DNA of 25,026 nucleotides, from assembly GCA_910588365.1 (NCBI GenBank), contig CAJUQS010000036.1, positions 1 to 25,026 on the forward strand. Reading direction: 5' to 3'. The stretch's first letter is position 1, and every line of letters starts with the position of its first letter. Below, piece by piece: positions 1-7,464 of the stretch. The stretch is from an uncultured Oscillospiraceae bacterium. Its GTDB lineage: Bacteria; Bacillota; Clostridia; Oscillospirales; Oscillospiraceae. The notes beneath the pieces were generated by a model, which saw nothing but the letters and a program-made list of their open reading frames with translations, searched no databases and was not told the origin of the DNA. The position numbers were made by a program, and so were the translations under genes.

Positions 1-219
1 GCCCGCCTTGGCGGCATATTTTCCGCCCTGACTGCGTTAAAAATCCTTGCAATCCGTCAGGATTCTGCAACAGGCGCATCGAGCGCCTGTGCAGAATAAT
101 CGTGCATGACCCCTCGATGGGGTCATTGCACGATATGGATGTCTGCGGCTTTTTGCCTTGCAGGGCAAAAAACCTATCTCGCCAATCCGCACACGCTGAG
201 ATATTAAACAGGCTCTAAG
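1..219 (-). repeat. MITE/REP-like repeat, copy A (runs off the left edge)
   Basis: Non-coding, built of consecutive hairpins. One (about 69-90) has an 8-bp stem, ACAGGCGC/GCGCCTGT, around a 5-nt loop. One (about 97-133) has a 14-bp stem with a single bulge around TCGAT. A third (about 153-172) is TTTTGCC/GGCAAAA. Bases 48-90 are an exact 43-bp reverse complement of 4899-4941. On the minus strand the element starts with AGAGCCTGTTTAATATCTC, resembling the ends of the copy at 8448-8609. The shared core reads CCTGACGGATTGC followed by CGCAGTCAGG and GGAAAAT. No transposase is seen, so it is either a MITE or a REP-type element. Confidence 0.6.
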
Positions 220-299
220 AACCCCGGTTTACGGGGGAGCACTTGGGCAGAATTCACCCAGGTCCGCCGGAGCGCAAATAAAACAACAAATTCAGGATT

Positions 300-358
300 C
301 TCAAGGACGGAGTCCTTGAGCGGCTTTTTGGTTACTTTTTGTCCGCACAAAAAGCAAC
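300..358. other. Two tandem hairpins in the kbl leader
   Basis: Bases 300-320 form a perfect 8-bp stem (CTCAAGGA/TCCTTGAG). Bases 331-358 form a second stem of 11 pairs with one mismatch (GTTaCTTTTTGT/ACAAAAAGcAAC). They lie just upstream of the kbl ribosome binding site. They may end upstream transcription or be part of the repeat-rich spacer. I see no convincing kbl promoter and no glycine-riboswitch-like sequence between 220 and 382; the rest of that stretch holds only a small CCCCG/CGGGG hairpin at 222-236. Confidence 0.45.
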
Positions 359-382
359 AAGAATAATAGAGGAGGAAACACA

Positions 383-1570
383 ATGAAGCAGGCACTGGAA
401 AAGTACAGAAAAGAACTGGAATCCATCAAAGAGGCCGGCACCTGGAAGGGCGAGAGAATCATCGTCACCCCCCAGAAGTCCCGCATTGACACCACCGAGG
501 CCAAGATGGTGGTCAACATGTGCGCCAACAACTACCTGGGCCTCTCCAACCGCCCGGAGCTCATTGAGGCGGCCAAGGCCAGCTATGACAAGTGGGGCTT
601 CGGCCTCTCCTCCGTCCGCTTCATCTGCGGTACCCAGAGTGTCCACAAGGAGCTGGAGCAGAAGCTGTCCGAATTCCTCGGCATGGACGACACCATTCTC
701 TACTCCTCCTGCTTCGACGCCAACGGCGGTCTCTTCGAGACTCTGCTGGGGCCCGAGGACGCGGTGATCTCCGATGAGCTCAACCACGCCTCCATCATCG
801 ACGGCGTGCGCCTGTGCAAGGCCAAGCGCTTCCGCTACAAGAACAACAACATGGAGGACCTGCGCGCCCAGCTGGAGGCCGCCAAGGCCGCCGGCTGTCA
901 GGTGAAGCTCATCGCCACCGACGGCGTGTTCTCCATGGACGGCTACATTGCCAATCTCCAGGGCATCTGCGATCTGGCTGACGAGTACGATGCTCTGGTC
1001 ATGGTGGACGACAGCCACGCCGTGGGCTTCATGGGCGACACGGGCCGCGGCACCCCTGAGTTCTGCGGCGTGCAGGACCGGGTGGACATCATCACCGGCA
1101 CCCTCGGCAAGGCCCTGGGCGGCGCCTCCGGCGGCTACACCGCCGCCCGGCAGGAGATTGTGGACCTGCTGCGCCAGCGCAGCCGCCCCTATCTGTTCTC
1201 CAACACCCTGGCCCCCGCCATCTGTGCCGCCAGCATCAAGACTATTGAGCTGCTGACCGCCTCCACCGAGCTGCGGGACCGGGTCCACGAGAACACCAGG
1301 TATTTCCGCGCCAAGCTCAGCGAGCTGGGCTTCGACGTGCTGGAGGGCAGCCACCCCATCGTGGCCGTCATGCTCTATGACGCCAAGGTGGCCGCCGAGT
1401 TCGCCGCCCGGATGCTGGAGAAGGGCGTCTACGTGGTGGGCTTCAGCTACCCCGTGGTACCCCAGGGCCGGGCCCGCATCCGCACCCAAGTCTCCGCCGG
1501 ACACACCAAGGAGGACTTGGACTTCGCCGTGGAGTGCTTCCGCGCCGTCAAGGCCGAGATGGGGATCTGA
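383..1570 (+). CDS. kbl: Glycine C-acetyltransferase (2-amino-3-ketobutyrate CoA ligase)
   Basis: A 395-residue PLP enzyme of the alpha-oxoamine synthase family. It interconverts 2-amino-3-ketobutyrate plus CoA with glycine plus acetyl-CoA, the second step of threonine breakdown. The length is that of the family. VDDSHAVG (208-215) holds the PLP-ring Asp209 and His212, and TGTLGKALGGASGGY places the Schiff-base lysine at Lys243. The N-terminal MCANNYLGL and ICGTQSVHKELE segments are also typical. GGAGG at 371-375 lies 7 nt before the ATG. The usual partner, threonine dehydrogenase (tdh), is not on the 380 bases available upstream. An AKB/8-amino-7-oxononanoate synthase (BioF) reading is less likely, because the N-terminus and active-site surroundings are KBL-like. 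Confidence 0.93.
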   Translation: MKQALEKYRKELESIKEAGTWKGERIIVTPQKSRIDTTEAKMVVNMCANNYLGLSNRPELIEAAKASYDKWGFGLSSVRFICGTQSVHKELEQKLSEFLGMDDTILYSSCFDANGGLFETLLGPEDAVISDELNHASIIDGVRLCKAKRFRYKNNNMEDLRAQLEAAKAAGCQVKLIATDGVFSMDGYIANLQGICDLADEYDALVMVDDSHAVGFMGDTGRGTPEFCGVQDRVDIITGTLGKALGGASGGYTAARQEIVDLLRQRSRPYLFSNTLAPAICAASIKTIELLTASTELRDRVHENTRYFRAKLSELGFDVLEGSHPIVAVMLYDAKVAAEFAARMLEKGVYVVGFSYPVVPQGRARIRTQVSAGHTKEDLDFAVECFRAVKAEMGI

Positions 1571-1596
1571 TACTTTTTCTTGTAAGAAAAAGTATC
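1569..1596 (+). terminator. Hairpin at the kbl stop codon
   Basis: GATACTTTTTCTT and AAGAAAAAGTATC (1569-1581 and 1584-1596) are perfectly complementary over 13 bp and overlap the TGA stop of kbl. The stem is AT-rich and lacks a following U-run, so terminator function is inferred from position. Confidence 0.45.
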
Positions 1597-1648
1597 CAAA
1601 AAGAACTTTTGCGCGAAACTGTCGTTTCGCTTATCTGTGAAAATTACG

Positions 1649-1679
1649 CGTCCGCCCCGGACAATCTCCGGGGCGGACG
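1649..1679. terminator. Perfect 13-bp GC-rich hairpin
   Basis: CGTCCGCCCCGGA (1649-1661) pairs perfectly with TCCGGGGCGGACG (1667-1679) around CAATC. There is no U-run downstream on the plus strand. On the minus strand it is followed by TAATTTT, a weak tail. It is probably a terminator or part of the repeat block. Confidence 0.4.
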
Positions 1680-1741
1680 GCTCTGTCTGGCCCGCCATCT
1701 ATTGCAGGTCATCCAAATATTCCGGCGTCTACTGGCACAGC

Positions 1742-1860
1742 TTCTTATAGTTGATCCGATCTATACCCCCACAACCCGGGCGCAGTATGACCAGATTGTT
1801 GATGAGACAGCCAAGCTGGTACAGAGCCGGGCTGAGCTCTATGTAAATGAGCTGAAATAA
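1742..1860 (+). pseudogene. Possible 3' remnant of a gene
   Basis: The plus frame ending at the TAA at 1858-1860 reads like a real C-terminus, with an amphipathic, charged helix (DQIVDETAKLVQSRAELY). It has no start codon or ribosome binding site of its own and runs into the 1649-1679 hairpin. The opposite strand is also open here and ends in KKLCQ-stop, so coding on either strand is uncertain. Bases 1729-1748 match 5032-5051 at 17 of 20 positions, so part of this tract belongs to a dispersed sequence. I do not recognise a family. Confidence 0.25.
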
Positions 1861-1879
1861 TTGGCATCCTCCAAAATAA

Positions 1880-1917
1880 GGAAGAACCCTGTACCGTTGG
1901 CGGTGCAGGGTTCTTCC
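1880..1917 (-). terminator. Terminator downstream of the AI-2E-family gene
   Basis: GGAAGAACCCTGTACC (1880-1895) pairs over 16 bp with GGTGCAGGGTTCTTCC (1902-1917), with one G-U pair and a 6-nt loop. Read on the minus strand it is followed by TTATTTT, which suits termination of the exporter transcript. Confidence 0.6.
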
Positions 1918-1997
1918 CGTATGGCTGGACGTATCACAGACGCGAAACAGCGTTTCGCGCAAAGGTTTTCTTTTTCAAAAGAAAAGAATGTTCACCG

Positions 1998-3140
1998 TCA
2001 CTGGATCTTCAGCTTCTTCTCCTTGAGCCGGCGGTTGACGTAATCCCGGAACAGGGAGTAGGCCACGGAGGTCAGGGGGATGAAGAGGATCATGCCGGCC
2101 ACGCCCATGAGGCTTCCGCCCACGCTCACCGCCGCCAGGACCCAGATGGAGGGCAGGCCCACCGAGGAGCCCACCACATGGGGATAGATGAGGTTCCCCT
2201 CCACCTGCTGGAGCACCAGGAACAGTGCCACAAAGATCAGCGCCTGCATGGGGGCGACCATCAGCAGCAAAAACGCACCCACAATGCACCCGATGAAGGC
2301 GCCCACGATGGGGATAAGGGCCGTCACGGCGATGAGGCACCCCACCAGAAGGGCGTAGGGCATCCCCAGCAGGGACATGGACGCGAAGAACATGGCGCCC
2401 AGGATCACCGCCTCCACGCACTGGCCGGTGATGAAGCTGGCGAAGATCCGGCGGCTGAGGGCGCAGACCTCCACGACCTTATCCGCCCCCCGCTTGGGCA
2501 GCAGGGCGTAGAGGGCCCGGCGGCACTGGAGGCCCAGCTTCTCCTTTTGCAGCAACAGGTAGATGGCGAAAATAAAGGAGATGAACCCGGTGCTCACGGC
2601 GCTGAACACCCGCATGGTGGCGGAGATGGTGGAGGTCACCACACTGCCCACGCCGCTGGTGAGGAAGGTCCACAGGTTTTTCACCAGCCCCTGCCAGTCC
2701 ACCGTCAGCCCCTCCAGCCACTGGACAATCTGGGGATAGGCGGCGAACTGCTCCTCGGCCCAGTCCATGACCCGCAGGGCGGTGGCCATGACGCTGGCGC
2801 CCAGTCCGGCGGCGCTGGAGACCAGCTGGGGGACCACCACCAGCACCACCAGCGCGATGACCACCGCCAGCAGCACAAAGGTCAGCAGCAGGCTGGCTCC
2901 CCGGGCCAGGGCGGGCTTCTTCCCCTTCTTGTTGACTGGGAACAGCTTCCGCTCCAAAAAGGACATGGGCACGTTCAGCACAAAGGCCGCCATGGCGCCG
3001 AGCACCAGGGGGAAGGCGATGCCCCACAGGAAGCCCAGGGCACCCAGCACCACGTCCAGGTGCTGGGCCCCCACCAGCAGCAGTACGGTGAAGGCGATCA
3101 GCGCCATCAATTTTTTCATTGTCTCCTTGGAAAGCTCCAT
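1998..3140 (-). CDS. AI-2E family transporter (PerM/YdbI-like membrane protein)
   Basis: A 380-residue polytopic inner-membrane protein. Two hydrophobic segments lie at about 10-60, one at about 85-110, and a cluster of four to five from about 195 to the end. A soluble amphipathic stretch (about 110-190) separates them. The C-terminal half has the family signature QQVEGNLIYPHVVG preceded by a Pro/Gly-rich helix pair (ALIPIVGAFIGCIVGAF). Members are linked to export of AI-2 or to ion antiport; the substrate here is unknown. The ATG at 3140 follows GGGAGGAC, but an in-frame ATG at 3119 follows AAGGAGACA and gives a protein 7 residues shorter, so the start is ambiguous. The gene appears monocistronic, with a promoter at 3189-3217 and a terminator at 1880-1917. 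Confidence 0.88.
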   Translation of the reverse strand: MELSKETMKKLMALIAFTVLLLVGAQHLDVVLGALGFLWGIAFPLVLGAMAAFVLNVPMSFLERKLFPVNKKGKKPALARGASLLLTFVLLAVVIALVVLVVVPQLVSSAAGLGASVMATALRVMDWAEEQFAAYPQIVQWLEGLTVDWQGLVKNLWTFLTSGVGSVVTSTISATMRVFSAVSTGFISFIFAIYLLLQKEKLGLQCRRALYALLPKRGADKVVEVCALSRRIFASFITGQCVEAVILGAMFFASMSLLGMPYALLVGCLIAVTALIPIVGAFIGCIVGAFLLLMVAPMQALIFVALFLVLQQVEGNLIYPHVVGSSVGLPSIWVLAAVSVGGSLMGVAGMILFIPLTSVAYSLFRDYVNRRLKEKKLKIQ

Positions 3141-3188
3141 GTCGTCCTCCCGGCCGCGAAAAAACGGCCCATTTTCATCGTTCCTCCT

Positions 3189-3217
3189 ATCCTAGCGCAT
3201 AGCCGGCGGGCCGTCAA
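3189..3217 (-). promoter_or_regulatory. Sigma-A-type promoter of the AI-2E-family gene
   Basis: On the minus strand TTGACG (3217-3212), a 17-bp spacer and TAGGAT (3194-3189) lie about 50 bases before the first start codon. The match to consensus is good and the position fits. Confidence 0.6.
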
Positions 3218-3277
3218 GGCGAAAATTGTTAATTTTTCTGCTTCCCCCAGGTATGGCTTTCCTTTCCGCGCCCGGTG

Positions 3278-3286
3278 TGCTATACT
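3278..3286 (+). promoter_or_regulatory. Extended -10 promoter of the AAA+ gene
   Basis: TGCTATACT is an extended -10 (TGn plus TATACT) placed 30 bases before the ATG at 3316. No good -35 is visible, as is common with extended -10 promoters. Confidence 0.5.
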
Positions 3287-3315
3287 GAGCACAATATATT
3301 TCGTGGAGGCGTCCC

Positions 3316-4932
3316 ATGAGCAAAAATTTTCACCGGGACTACGCCGACAGCGTAGGCCACTTCTGCCAGAGCATCCCCAGCAGTCTGCACATCACCAGCC
3401 AGGAGATTGACACCTATTTCCGGGCCTGTACCCTGTGCCTGTGGGCCGCCAGCGGCGGCCGGGGCGGGGACGTGATCGGCATCAACCAGATCTACACCGA
3501 CAAGCAGGTGAAGTTCACCGCCCAGCAGTTCGAGAAGGCCATGGCCTACTACCAGTCCAACCCCAATTATACCGTCGGCGTGCCGGAGTTTTTCCAGCGG
3601 CTGGCAAAGTCCGACGGGGAAAACGCCACCAGCTTCAGCCGCACCTTCGCCGAGGTGCAGAAAAACCTGCTCATGCTCTGCGCGGCCTACGACGGATCCT
3701 TCTCCTTTGCCGAGAGCCGCCGCATTACCCTCCTGTATGAACAGCTCACGGCGGCCTGCGATCAGGAGGGGGTTCCGGCCATTGTCCCCACCCCCGGGCC
3801 GGACGCCTACCTGGGGGATGATGCTCCGTGCCCGAAGCCGGAGGACCGGGCCCGGGAGCTGGACGCGCTGATGAACGAGTTCGATCAGGTCATCCGCCGG
3901 GATCGGACCCGGGGGCTCTTTGACGACTTCTTCGGCGCCCCCGCCAGGCCCGCGCCGTCCCTGCCCGGGGATCCCCTCTCCCCCCTGCCGGTGGCGGCGG
4001 GGCCGGAGGCGGAGAAAAAGGACGCCCCCGCCGCGCCGGAGACGCCGGAGCCCGCGCCGGAGGAGGAGAAGCCGTCGCTGGAGGAGGCCATGGAGGAGCT
4101 GAACGCCCTCATCGGCCTGGAGGCGGTGAAAAAGGACGTGGACAGCCTGGTGAATCTGGTGAAGGTCCGCCGCCTGCGCCAGGAGCGGGGGATGAAGTGC
4201 CCGGAGATGAGCTTCCATCTGGTCTTCTCCGGCAACCCAGGCACCGGCAAGACCACGGTGGCCCGGATTGTGGGCCGGCTCTACAGCGCCCTGGGCATTC
4301 TCTCCAAGGGGCATCTGGTGGAGGTGGACCGCTCGGGGCTGGTGGCCGGATACGTGGGACAGACCGCCATCAAGACCCGCGAGGTCATCGACAAGGCCCT
4401 GGGCGGCGTGCTGTTCATCGACGAGGCCTACACCCTCTCCCCGGAGAACGCGGACAAGGATTTCGGGCAGGAGGCCATTGACACCATCCTCAAGGCCATG
4501 GAGGACCACCGGGAGGACTTCGTGGTCATTGTGGCGGGCTACGCCACCCTCATGCCCCGGTTCATCGACTCCAACCCGGGGCTCAAGTCCCGGTTCAACA
4601 AGTATTTCTATTTTGAGGACTACAACGGGGAGCAGCTCTTTGAAATTTTCCAGGGGCGGGTGAAGCGCAACGACTACACCCTCAGCCCCGAGGCCGGGGA
4701 GGCGGTCCGGGACCACCTCCGGGAGCTCTACGAGGACCGGGACGGGAATTTCGGCAACGCCCGGGATGTGCGCAATCTCTTTGAGAGGATTGTCGCCGCC
4801 CAGGCGGACCGGGTGGCGGGGCTGGAGAACCCCTCGGATGAGGAGATCTCCACGATTACGGTGGAGGATCTGAGGGAGCTCATGGATGTGCCCTTGAAAC
4901 AGGCGCTCGATGCGCCTGTTGCAGAATCCTGA
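3316..4932 (+). CDS. CbxX/CfqX (SpoVK)-like AAA+ ATPase with an N-terminal helical domain
   Basis: 538 residues in three parts. Residues 1-145 are an alpha-helical region whose end (AYDGSFSFAESRRITLLYEQL) resembles a TerB-type fold. Residues about 200-255 are a Pro/Glu/Ala-rich linker. From about 258 there is one AAA+ module of the CbxX/SpoVK class. Visible are Walker A GNPGTGKTT (306-314), Walker B VLFIDEAY (Asp369, Glu370), sensor-1 VIVAGY, the arginine-finger segment NPGLKSRFN and sensor-2 GNARDVRN. Relatives are hexameric remodellers such as CbbX and type VII EccA. No rubisco, sporulation or ESX gene is nearby, so the client is unknown. GGAGG 7 nt before the ATG supports the start. The last 11 codons and the stop lie in the repeat at 4899-5051, so the native C-terminus may have been replaced. 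Confidence 0.85.
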   Translation: MSKNFHRDYADSVGHFCQSIPSSLHITSQEIDTYFRACTLCLWAASGGRGGDVIGINQIYTDKQVKFTAQQFEKAMAYYQSNPNYTVGVPEFFQRLAKSDGENATSFSRTFAEVQKNLLMLCAAYDGSFSFAESRRITLLYEQLTAACDQEGVPAIVPTPGPDAYLGDDAPCPKPEDRARELDALMNEFDQVIRRDRTRGLFDDFFGAPARPAPSLPGDPLSPLPVAAGPEAEKKDAPAAPETPEPAPEEEKPSLEEAMEELNALIGLEAVKKDVDSLVNLVKVRRLRQERGMKCPEMSFHLVFSGNPGTGKTTVARIVGRLYSALGILSKGHLVEVDRSGLVAGYVGQTAIKTREVIDKALGGVLFIDEAYTLSPENADKDFGQEAIDTILKAMEDHREDFVVIVAGYATLMPRFIDSNPGLKSRFNKYFYFEDYNGEQLFEIFQGRVKRNDYTLSPEAGEAVRDHLRELYEDRDGNFGNARDVRNLFERIVAAQADRVAGLENPSDEEISTITVEDLRELMDVPLKQALDAPVAES

Positions 4933-5051
4933 CGGATTGCAGGGAAAACCGGTAAGGTATGGCGGCGGGATTTCAAGAGCTTCTGACGCAGCCAGACGAA
5001 AAATTTTTCTCGCCTGTCTGCATACCGCCACCTATTGGTACAGCTTCTAAT
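4899..5051 (+). repeat. MITE/REP-like repeat, copy B (overlaps the 3' end of the AAA+ gene)
   Basis: Bases 4899-4941 are an exact inverted copy of 48-90. They begin inside a perfect 9-bp hairpin, AACAGGCGC/GCGCCTGTT. Beyond that the family resemblance continues with GACGCAGCCAGACGAAAAAT. The tract ends in GGTACAGCTTCT, similar to the end of the copy at 8448-8609 and to 1729-1748. The outer limits are approximate. Confidence 0.55.
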
Positions 5052-5063
5052 GAATAATGCTTC

Positions 5064-5100
5064 AATGCCGCTTCCCGGAGAACCTCCGGGAAGCGGCATT
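5064..5100. terminator. 17-bp hairpin terminator between convergent genes
   Basis: AATGCCGCTTCCCGGAG (5064-5080) pairs perfectly with CTCCGGGAAGCGGCATT (5084-5100) around a 3-nt loop. It lies between the end of the plus-strand AAA+ gene and the end of the minus-strand DUF3137-like gene, so it probably serves both directions. U-runs are short. Confidence 0.6.
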
Positions 5101-5186
5101 GTTATATCCTGACGTATCCGATGGGTTCCTGCCTGACCGGGATCAACAGCTTTACGGGATCTCCTCCCTGCGGGGCAGACAGGCTG

Positions 5187-6161
5187 TCAATCCCGCCCTT
5201 TGTGAAAGGCGGAAGCCTCAGCAATCAAAAGATCCCCCGCCTGCCGCAGCAGTTCCACATCTTTCAAAATAGCCTGCTTCTGCTCCGGGACGGGTACGTG
5301 GAGGGATGCGTCCAGAATGCTGTGTATCCGGTGGATGGCGACAAACATGGACGCGCCGCAAAAGGAAATGGCAATCTGAGCATCTGTCCGGTCGGCAAAT
5401 TGGATGATTTGCTCCAGCATCTTGGGCGTCAGAATATAGAAGGCGTTGTGTTCATCGGCGGCAAAAACAAGGAACCTGCGGTTGAATGCCTCGTTTTCGG
5501 TATGAATCTCGTGCTCCGCTGTCCACCCAACCGGATGAGACGCAAGGTCCTTCTCAAAAATCTGTAGATGGCCAGAGCTCTTTTTCACTTCGTCAAAGGA
5601 GGAAAAGTGTATGACCTGACCGTGAAAAAGACTTTCTTCCCGACGCCTTTTTCCGGCTCCCGTCACACGCGCTGTCGAGACATCGCAATACCGGAACCGG
5701 AGGCCCTGATAGCAGCCTGACAGCATATCTTCACTTTCAAAATACCTCTTGTCTCCGCAGGTCGCTACGGCGGCGTTGCGGATTTCATCGTGCGTAAAGC
5801 CGCCCGTCGGATGGTAGCTCAGGTCTTGAAATAATCCGGTTTCCTGAATCGTCGATACAACGTACTTGCCTTTGAACAGGCTGTTGAAGTGCTCATAGTC
5901 CGGCTTGACGATAAGCCAGTAAAGAAACACCCAGGCAAGCACAGCGATCACCAAGGGACCGGCCAAAATCGTCACCGCCTTTTCCGCCAGAGGGGCGTCA
6001 ATTCTCGCTCTCAATTCCGGGTCCCCCAAAAAGAAGCTCCAAACCAGGAAACATAACAATGCCAAATAGACCGCGGCTGCCAAAACAGCGCTGATCTTTA
6101 AACGGCTCCGGCATTTTCTCCGCAGCTGCTCCAGCTCCTGATCGCTGACAAAATGCTCCAC
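5187..6161 (-). CDS. DUF3137-like membrane protein, partner of LemA
   Basis: 324 residues. An N-terminal cytoplasmic helix (1-22) is followed by two membrane segments (about 23-45 and 62-85), then a soluble domain of about 235 residues. The string NEAFNRRFLVFAADEHNAFYILTPKMLEQI is the most conserved part of DUF3137 proteins. Their function is unknown, but they recur next to lemA. Translation begins at a GTG (6161-6159), because the frame has no better start and AGGGGG, overlapping the LemA stop codon, supplies the binding site. The gap to lemA is 12 nt, so the pair is one operon with LemA first. The family call rests on my recognition of the motif, not on a profile search. Confidence 0.7.
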   Translation of the reverse strand: MEHFVSDQELEQLRRKCRSRLKISAVLAAAVYLALLCFLVWSFFLGDPELRARIDAPLAEKAVTILAGPLVIAVLAWVFLYWLIVKPDYEHFNSLFKGKYVVSTIQETGLFQDLSYHPTGGFTHDEIRNAAVATCGDKRYFESEDMLSGCYQGLRFRYCDVSTARVTGAGKRRREESLFHGQVIHFSSFDEVKKSSGHLQIFEKDLASHPVGWTAEHEIHTENEAFNRRFLVFAADEHNAFYILTPKMLEQIIQFADRTDAQIAISFCGASMFVAIHRIHSILDASLHVPVPEQKQAILKDVELLRQAGDLLIAEASAFHKGRD

Positions 6162-6173
6162 AGCCTTTGCCCC

Positions 6174-6968
6174 CTAGTCGAATTTCACTTGGACATCACG
6201 CTTGTGCTTCTCTGCCTCGTAGAAAGCTGCTTTCTCCATATGACAAACGGAGGCCACAATGGACCAGGGGATGGAGGCGAGCGTCTGGTTATACAAGGAT
6301 ACATTGGCATTATACAGCCGCCGGGCCGCCTGAAGGTGTTCCTCCGAGTCATAGATACTCCTCTGGAAATGATCCATAGACACCCAGGAATTGAGAATGG
6401 GGTACTGTTCCGCCAAACCGTTGATTCCGGCGCCTACGCTGGACAGATCCCGATGAACCCCGGCCAGAGCGCCTACCTTCTGGCTGAGCGCCGCGCCGCG
6501 TTGTCCCTCCGCCTGGGCCAGGGCCTCCTCTCGGCTTGTATCAAGGGCGCGGGCCTCCTCCTCCCGGATGCCATTCCGGCGTCGGATGCGCTTCTGGATT
6601 CTGGCGCGGTCCAGCTGACCCCGGATTTTTTCCATAGTCCGGGTCTGGCGGGCGATTTCCTGATCGATGCTTTTCAGAACGGTTTCGGAAATCTCCTGCT
6701 GCAGGGCCATTCGCTTTTCCTCCAGATCCGCCCCTGTCCGGGCGGCAGTCAGATCCGTCATAATCTGATACTCATGGGAAAGGTATTTCTTTACCGCCTC
6801 AATTTCTTCCGTGAGCAGGTCAAAGCGCTTTTCCAACGCGATATCAATGCCCGCCCCCGCCTCTTCCACCTTGATGCGCAGCCGCTGCAGCCTGTTATAC
6901 AGTACAATATAGGCGGCTGCCAGCACAACCAGCACAGCCGGGATCCCGATCAGCAGGCAGTTGTTCAT
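6174..6968 (-). CDS. LemA family protein with a long coiled-coil insertion
   Basis: 264 residues from the ATG at 6968, which is preceded by AGGAGG; a longer upstream reading has no binding site. One N-terminal membrane helix (about 3-22) is followed by the LemA start (YNRLQRLRIKVEEAGAGIDIALEKRFDLL, then VKKYLSHE) and the LemA end (YPILNSW, LQAARRLYNANVSLYNQTLASIP). Between the halves, at about residues 60-165, is a charged coiled-coil stretch much longer than in ordinary LemA (about 185 residues in all). LemA proteins are membrane-anchored helical bundles of unknown role, often beside DUF3137 or TPM-domain partners. Here the DUF3137-like gene follows 12 nt downstream. Confidence 0.82.
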   Translation of the reverse strand: MNNCLLIGIPAVLVVLAAAYIVLYNRLQRLRIKVEEAGAGIDIALEKRFDLLTEEIEAVKKYLSHEYQIMTDLTAARTGADLEEKRMALQQEISETVLKSIDQEIARQTRTMEKIRGQLDRARIQKRIRRRNGIREEEARALDTSREEALAQAEGQRGAALSQKVGALAGVHRDLSSVGAGINGLAEQYPILNSWVSMDHFQRSIYDSEEHLQAARRLYNANVSLYNQTLASIPWSIVASVCHMEKAAFYEAEKHKRDVQVKFD

Positions 6969-7109
6969 ATGCGTGTCCTCCTCTTTTGGGATGGATTGCG
7001 CCATGGAGCGACGGATTTCATTGGCACAAACAGCGAAACGCCAGCCGTACACCCCAGACCTGACCGGAGATAAGCTTCCGGTGTGCCCGCGTGGTGTAAC
7101 GGCTCGCCT

Positions 7110-7370
7110 CTAATCGATCCAGCTCGGGACCGTGTCCCGCAGCTCTGCCTGCTTGGCGGGGTTCCATTCCGACGGCTCGCCGATGCAGTAGCCGCCCATT
7201 TTCCGAAGGTCCCGAAACCGGTGGAAGACGCAGGAAATGCTTATATACTCGCCCTGTACATCCAGAATCAGCTTCTCAATCACGCTCATGGGATATTTGG
7301 CCGTCACGCGGCGGATATAAGCATCCTGCTCCGCCTCGGACAGCACGCCATTCAATACGACAATCTGCAA
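7110..7370 (-). CDS. Small conserved-looking protein, function unknown
   Basis: 86 residues, starting at a TTG (7370-7368). The choice of start rests on GCAGGAGGTGGCG immediately upstream, a strong binding site for which no ATG is placed. The C-terminus has GGYCIGEPSEWNPAKQAELR, faintly like the Tyr-Leu...Asn-x-x-Lys...Glu-x-Arg tail of class III ribonucleotide reductases (NrdD). The rest of the protein, with an alpha-beta pattern (MQIVVLNGVLSEAEQD, then VIEKLILDVQGEYISISCVF), does not match NrdD and has no Cys cluster. I do not assign a function. It lies 94 nt downstream of the dipeptidase gene and could be in its transcript. Confidence 0.6.
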   Translation of the reverse strand: MQIVVLNGVLSEAEQDAYIRRVTAKYPMSVIEKLILDVQGEYISISCVFHRFRDLRKMGGYCIGEPSEWNPAKQAELRDTVPSWID

Positions 7371-7464
7371 TACGCCACCTCCTGCGGGCCGTCCGGCACC
7401 GGTGCGCGCCCCGAAAGCCCGTATTCAAAACTGCTGAAGACCGTCCCGGCGGTCCGCCTGCCCC

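Larger units (their letters stand above)
1608..1963. repeat. Inverted pair of a GCGCGAAAC/GTTTCGC repeat
   Basis: Plus-strand bases 1608-1640 read TTTGCGCGAAAC, a short spacer, GTTTCGC, then CTGTGA. Bases 1934-1963 carry the same order on the minus strand, including an exact 12-bp match of TTTGCGCGAAAC (1608-1619 against 1952-1963). Each copy has an internal GCGAAAC/GTTTCGC dyad. AT-rich hairpins (1569-1596 and about 1970-1989) flank both copies on the outside. The pair brackets the spacer between kbl and the exporter gene, as REP-type pairs do. Confidence 0.5.

Noticed and set aside
332..1504. Long minus-strand open frame opposite kbl, and similar long frames opposite the other GC-rich genes (for example 2178-3410, 3280-5031, 7736-10348, 14728-17358)
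   Set aside because: They are mirror frames of GC-rich coding sequence, with low-complexity His/Gly/Gln-rich translations and no ribosome binding sites.
3116..3178. A 20-codon upstream frame (MKMGRFFAAGR...) ending in ATGA overlap with the second start of the AI-2E-family gene
   Set aside because: Its binding site (3183-3188) would lie at or before the predicted transcription start, so it would not be in the mRNA. It stays possible only if the promoter call is wrong.
7083..7112. CGCGTGGTGTAACGGCTC, like the 5' part of a tRNA
   Set aside because: No anticodon arm, T-arm or matching acceptor stem follows.
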